From: Erythrophleum ivorense
Taxonomy: Eukaryota > Streptophyta > Magnoliopsida > Fabales > Fabaceae
Assembly (NCBI GenBank): GCA_026724425.1
Contig: JAIUCV010000007.1
Coordinates: 28,432,574-28,496,573 of the forward strand
Direction of reading: 5' to 3'
Length of the DNA stretch: 64,000 bases
Of this stretch, positions 59,704 through 64,000 are shown one piece after another. Made by a program: the position numbers and the translations under genes. How positions within the stretch are numbered: position 1 is the stretch's first letter; every line of letters starts with the position of its first letter. The notes beneath the pieces are model-generated. The model was not told where the DNA came from. It did no database searches and saw only the letters and a program-made list of their open reading frames with translations.

Positions 59704-61832
59704 TGATAAGCAAGATTTTTATACACTTTAATCCTCTTAACTTAGGCATTTTGATCATGGAATATGATTTTAAAGGTTTAATTATATATAAATTGATTTC
59801 ATTGGTCATTTACGCACTTTATGAATTAATTGGCAAATTTATTGAGTTTTAATGCATGAAATTCTTCTAAATAATTTTGTGATAATTCTATTGAATATTT
59901 TCCATTCATTTGTGCAGAATTTTGATGGGCAACTAGCTTGAATGAGAATAATGGTTGAAGAAGAAAAAGGAATGACTAAAGAAGCATATGAGTACCCCTT
60001 CACTCAATATCAACACATATGCATGAAACACCAATCCATGAGGCGAGAAACACAGTGCAAGCAGCTGAACAGAACTGGACAGCAACATGAAAAAAAAGTA
60101 GCGTGAGAAAAGAGCTAAATCACGTGGAAGCTTCGAGCTGATTGAAGAGAACCAAAAACAAGGTGTAAGAACTGGAATGAGCTAAACACGAAGCATGCAA
60201 GCTATGGGTTAAGTGGGAATGAGGAAGGGAACACGAGAAGAACGAGCTGCATGGAGAAGCTTCTTTCACTTCGTTGGTGGCTAGATATCACGCTGGAAAG
60301 AAGAAACTCGAGCTGGAGAATTAAGAAAGAAGAATCTAAGAACATGCAGGAGATGAACTCGAGCAGAACGAATAAACTGGGCAGAAAAGAACGAAGAAAC
60401 TGGGCAGAAAAAAAAAACGCTGAAGCCAACGTGATTTTGCATGAGAGAAGCAGAAACACGAAGAGGGAGCTGGACGTGGGAATGCTTGCATGAATATTGA
60501 TACTATATTCAATATAAAAAGGAAGTGGGGCCCATCATATATTTATAAAATAAGTAAACATGAATAAAAAAAGGGGCATGAGACGTGAAGAAGAGCATGT
60601 AGAAGACGCTAAAAAATGCATGAAAACAAAGAAGCTGAGCACGTGATTTTTAAGAGAAGGAAGCTTCAATTCAGCACGTCTCTTTCACTCATTCATGCCT
60701 CTGATCCCTTCGCACAGTTCCATCCAATCACGCCTCAAACTCTCAGCCAATCCTTGCCTATATATATAGAGCCATTCACTTGTTCAAGAGGGCGTGGTTT
60801 TGCAACAAAGAGAGCAGAAATCTGAACGTGAAGAACGCAGAAATCTGGACGTGGAGAACGAGATTCCTGGAGCATTCTTTCGTGATTAATCTATGGCTAA
60901 TGCAAAGTCCATCAATTATTCTTCAATTAATATCTCCATGGCAGCTTAATCCAACCATGGTGGCTAGCTGAAAGTTGGAAAATCCCTGATGAAGATTTGA
61001 GCTCTATTCTTTCCCACAAAATTGGAGAATTATTCCTTACTATGTCTTTTAATTTCCAGCATTAAATCTTTGATTAATTTGACTAGGTTTAGTTAATTGA
61101 TTTAGGAATTTAGTTGCTGAAATTTTATTAGTTTGTTTATAAATTGAATTTGATTTTGGAATTTTGATTTTGATCATCATATGCTTATAGAAATTCCAGA
61201 ATTAATGTGCAAATTTACTTTCAAATTCCTCTTAATTTTGGGATTAATTGATACAATGGTTATTGGATTAATTAACTAGAAAATTGTGTTCAATTAAAGG
61301 TTTGAGGAATTAATTAATCTAATTGGTCAATTAGTATCTTAAGTAAATTGTGCATGTGCTTGAATTTGGTTAAAGTGCATTCTTGTTCTTAATTCAATTA
61401 ATTGGTTATTCAAGGTTTCTTGCGGTTGCAAATTCCTTGTATAATTAATAAATTGAGTCTTGGATGGTTATTCAAGAATTTTTATAAGGAATACACTAAA
61501 AAGCAAGGAATTAATTCCAATTTTGGTAAACTAAATCAAGGGCAAGGATAATTGAATTCTAGGGAGTCCAATGCAAAGCTAGCTACCATATTCTCTTAAT
61601 TGTTCATCTCATTTAGTTTTAAAGTCTTTTGATTTTTGTCAAATAAATTTAGTTCAATTAAATTCTAGTACTTCAACCCCAAAATAAGTTTCAGTAGCAA
61701 TACTTAGAATAACCTTTTCCATAAACAAATTAAGGCATAAACTCCAAGGGAGATGACCTAGGATTGCACCATTAACTATAAAAATTTATTCTGCTTCCTA
61801 GTTTTATTTGAGATTGAACGACACAATCGTCA
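59704..61832 (+). mobile_element. Athila-like element: 5' LTR
   Basis: It begins TGATAAGCAAG and ends ACACAATCGTCA, four bases before a primer site (2,129 bp). The right end is well fixed. The left end rests on the TGATAA start shared with the minus-strand Athila-like LTR and on the break in family C sequence. It has ACGT motifs in U3, a TATA box at 60759, and the GGGAGATGACCTAGG block near the end. Confidence 0.75.
60759..60769 (+). promoter_or_regulatory. TATA box of the Athila-like LTR
   Basis: TATATATATAG lies in the context TTGCC-TATA-AGCCATTCACTTG, below a GA-rich, ACGT-bearing U3. Confidence 0.65.
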
Positions 61833-61836
61833 AATT

Positions 61837-61854
61837 TGGCGCCGTTGCCGGGGA
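61837..61854 (+). other. Athila-type primer binding site
   Basis: TGGCGCCGTTGCCGGGGA is the classic primer site of Athila and related gypsy elements. A T-rich leader of about 385 bases follows to the gag start at 62240. Confidence 0.85.
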
Positions 61855-62239
61855 GTTTAGTTTCTTATTTGTTTAGAAGGTTTTCTTAGTATTTAATTGC
61901 CCTGTTTTTGCTTTATTTTTATCCTATTTTCTCTTGTTTTGAATTTGGATTTGGATCATTCGGTTGCTTAATTTAAATTTGCTGCTTGCTGGAATTTTTC
62001 GTTTGAAGTGCCCAGAAAATTCTCAAACTTTATTTTCCAAGGTTTTTGGGTGTTTTGAGCAAAAGTAATAGCAAATCTATTAGGTGCACCATTTTTTGGC
62101 TAAATTCCAACGTTTAAGGCACTTTTTCTAATTTTTTAGTATTTTCTAGGATTTTTCTAATTTTTCTAGATTTATTGTTTTAATTTTTCTTTGTTGATTT
62201 CTTGTGTTCCTTCTTAGTTTTTGCTTGTCTAATTGGTTT

Positions 62240-64000
62240 ATGACAAGGAGCTCTGGTGAAAAATTAATTAATTTGGATCCGGAAATCGAAAAAACCTTTA
62301 GAAGACAAGTAAGGAATAAGAAAAACAAAGAAACAGTAGGAAATTGTAGTTCTGTGCAAGGAGTTGATTTTGAACTTCAATTTGTTGGTGATAATATGGC
62401 TGAACAAGATCATATGAATGCTAATATGAATATGCATGTTCAAGCTAATTTGAATGCGAATGCCAATATAAATGATAACATACATGCCAGAACTATTAGA
62501 GAATTGACAGCCCCTAACGTGCATTATCAAAATCTCTGTATACAATATCCAGAATTAGATGCAAATTTTGAGCTTAAATCTGGTTTGATTCACTTACTTC
62601 CTAAATTTCATGGACTTGCAGGAGACGACCCTCACAAACATCTGAAGGAATTTCATGTTGTTTGCTCTACAATGAAGCCACAGGGAGTCTCAGAGGAACA
62701 AATTAAACTCAGAGCGTTTCCTTTTTCCCTGGATGGTTCAGCTAAAGATTGGTTGTACTATTTACCTCCTGGTGCCATTAATTCTTGGGACCAACTGAAG
62801 AGGCTATTTTTGGAGAAATTCTTTCCTGCGTCTCGCACTGCATCAATAAGGAAGGAAATATGTGGAATCAGACAGAATAGTGGAGAAACTTTTATGAATA
62901 TTGGGAAAGATTTAAGAGGTTGTTGGCCAGTTGTCCTCACCATCAAATCTCTTATCAGTTACTTATTCAATACTTCTATGAGGGGCTGTTGAACATAGAC
63001 AGAAACATGATCGATGCTGCCTCTGGTGGAGCCTTAGGTGATCTGACACCTACAAGGGCCTAGGAGTTGATTGACAAGATGGCTCAGAATGCTCAGCAGT
63101 TTGGATCCAGATCGATGCAAATGGTAAGAGGAGTCAGTGAATTGCATGCTCCAGAGTATGGTCAGAGACTTGAGAGCAAGATTGATGTAATGTCTTCTGT
63201 GCTCCAACGGCTTGCTTTAGATCGGCAACAGCCACGACCATCCTCTACACCCTCTCAGACTTGTGCACCACAGTCCTACTCTACTCAAACACATTCTTAT
63301 CCACAGTGCTATGCACCTGGGCAGACATCTACTTCTACTACCTTGGTGGGACCCCTGTGTGATATATGCTGTTTGGCCACACATGCTACTGATCAGTGCC
63401 CTATGTTAGAGGACAGAGTAGAGGCTTGTGCTGGGATATATCCAGTTAGGCCAATGCAACAAGGGCAGCAAAAATATGACCCCTATTCTAATACATACAA
63501 TCCAGGATGGAGGGATCATCCCAACCTAAGATATGGGGGAGGGCAACAGTAAAATAGATATAATATTGTGGGACCCAGTGCACAATCTTCCCAACCTATT
63601 AGGCAAACAGTTCCTATACAGGAGGAACCGAAGAAAGGGGATAATATGGGGGACTTGATGAAGCATCTTATGGAGAGCAATGCAAAACTCACACAGGTAG
63701 TACAAAATTTAGAAAGGAGGGTTGACACTCAGTTAGGCCAATTTGCCACTTCTCTCAGTGAAATAAAAAGCCAAAGGTCAGGCCAGTTACCTTCTCAGAC
63801 AATTGTGAATCCAAGGGATAGCAGCAATGTTAGTGCTATCACCCTTAGGAGTGGGAGAGAGATTTAGGGATCCTCAGATATTATGGATAAGCCGATGTCA
63901 TCAAAAACACACGTCACACCAAATGAACCTAATAAAGAAGAGGAGCCAAAGAAGATCTTACCTTTCCCACATAGACCTACCTTGGGAAAAAGGCAAACTG
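62240..64000 (+). pseudogene. Athila-like gag (to window edge)
   Basis: The start is the ATG at 62240 (MTRSS, the usual Athila gag start). The capsid domain contains LLPKFHGLAGDDPHKHLKEF, AFPFSLDGSAKDWLYYLPPG and FFPASRTASIRKEICGIRQ. A frameshift near 62895 moves the frame (to that of YFYEGLLN). Stops follow at 63061 (TAG), 63550 (TAA) and 63865 (TAG), each at an expected Gln. A zinc knuckle, CDICCLATHATDQC, is at 63358. The conserved NVSAITLRSGREI that precedes the protease is at 63829-63864. Protease and pol would follow beyond the right edge. Gag forms the RNA-binding particle. Confidence 0.87.

Noticed and set aside
1..64000. Host protein-coding gene
   Set aside because: Every coding stretch with recognisable motifs belongs to a transposable element, and the rest is LTR, UTR or low-complexity sequence.

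Overview
This window looks like heterochromatic, transposon-packed nuclear DNA of a seed plant. The superfamilies present (Tekay/Del-type chromovirus, Ogre/Tat, Athila, Ty1-copia and a Mutator-like transposase) are plant-specific combinations. The sequence is AT-rich, and nearly every in-frame stop in the old coding regions is what C-to-T change would make from CAG, CAA or CGA. I cannot name the species. I see no host gene, tRNA, rRNA or CRISPR array; essentially all supported coding sequence is transposon-derived, mostly broken.

Left part (1-12865): a Mutator-like (MULE) transposase pseudogene on the minus strand runs off the left edge. It is split by a 3,682-bp solo LTR (1005-4686) flanked by the 5-bp duplication ATTAG. 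After an unassigned AT-rich stretch comes a plus-strand Tekay-like element: a long LTR (7021-10705), an initiator-tRNA-Met-type primer site, and a decayed gag-protease-RT that is cut at 12866 by a Ty1-copia-like LTR (12866-14510).

Middle (14.6-27.2 kb): a mosaic of LTR pieces. It holds two 3'-terminal fragments of an Ogre-type LTR with kilobase A-rich tracts, two fragments of the solo-LTR family in opposite orientations, and two copies in opposite orientations of a third LTR-like family, here called C.

Right part (27.2-64 kb): a nested stack. A minus-strand Tekay-like element (3' LTR 27202-30830, pol and gag 30880-35451, 5' LTR from 35610) sits in a C copy. Its 5' LTR is broken at 37948 by an Ogre/Tat element: a 4.16-kb LTR, primer site, extra ORF1, gag-protease-G-patch, a predicted intron, RT, two RNase H domains, integrase, and a 3' UTR with two tandem-repeat zones. 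That element's gag region carries a minus-strand Athila-like 3' end with an intact 420-codon ORF of unknown function. Its 3' UTR is entered at 57169 by another C copy, which is entered at 59704 by an Athila-like element whose LTR, primer site and gag run to the right edge.

Within an autonomous element the parts would work together as follows. The LTR drives transcription, the primer site and polypurine tract prime cDNA synthesis, gag packages RNA, protease matures the polyprotein, RT and RNase H make cDNA, and integrase inserts it. Almost all copies here are inactivated by stops, frameshifts, truncation or nesting. Family assignments rest on motifs read by eye; no database search was run.
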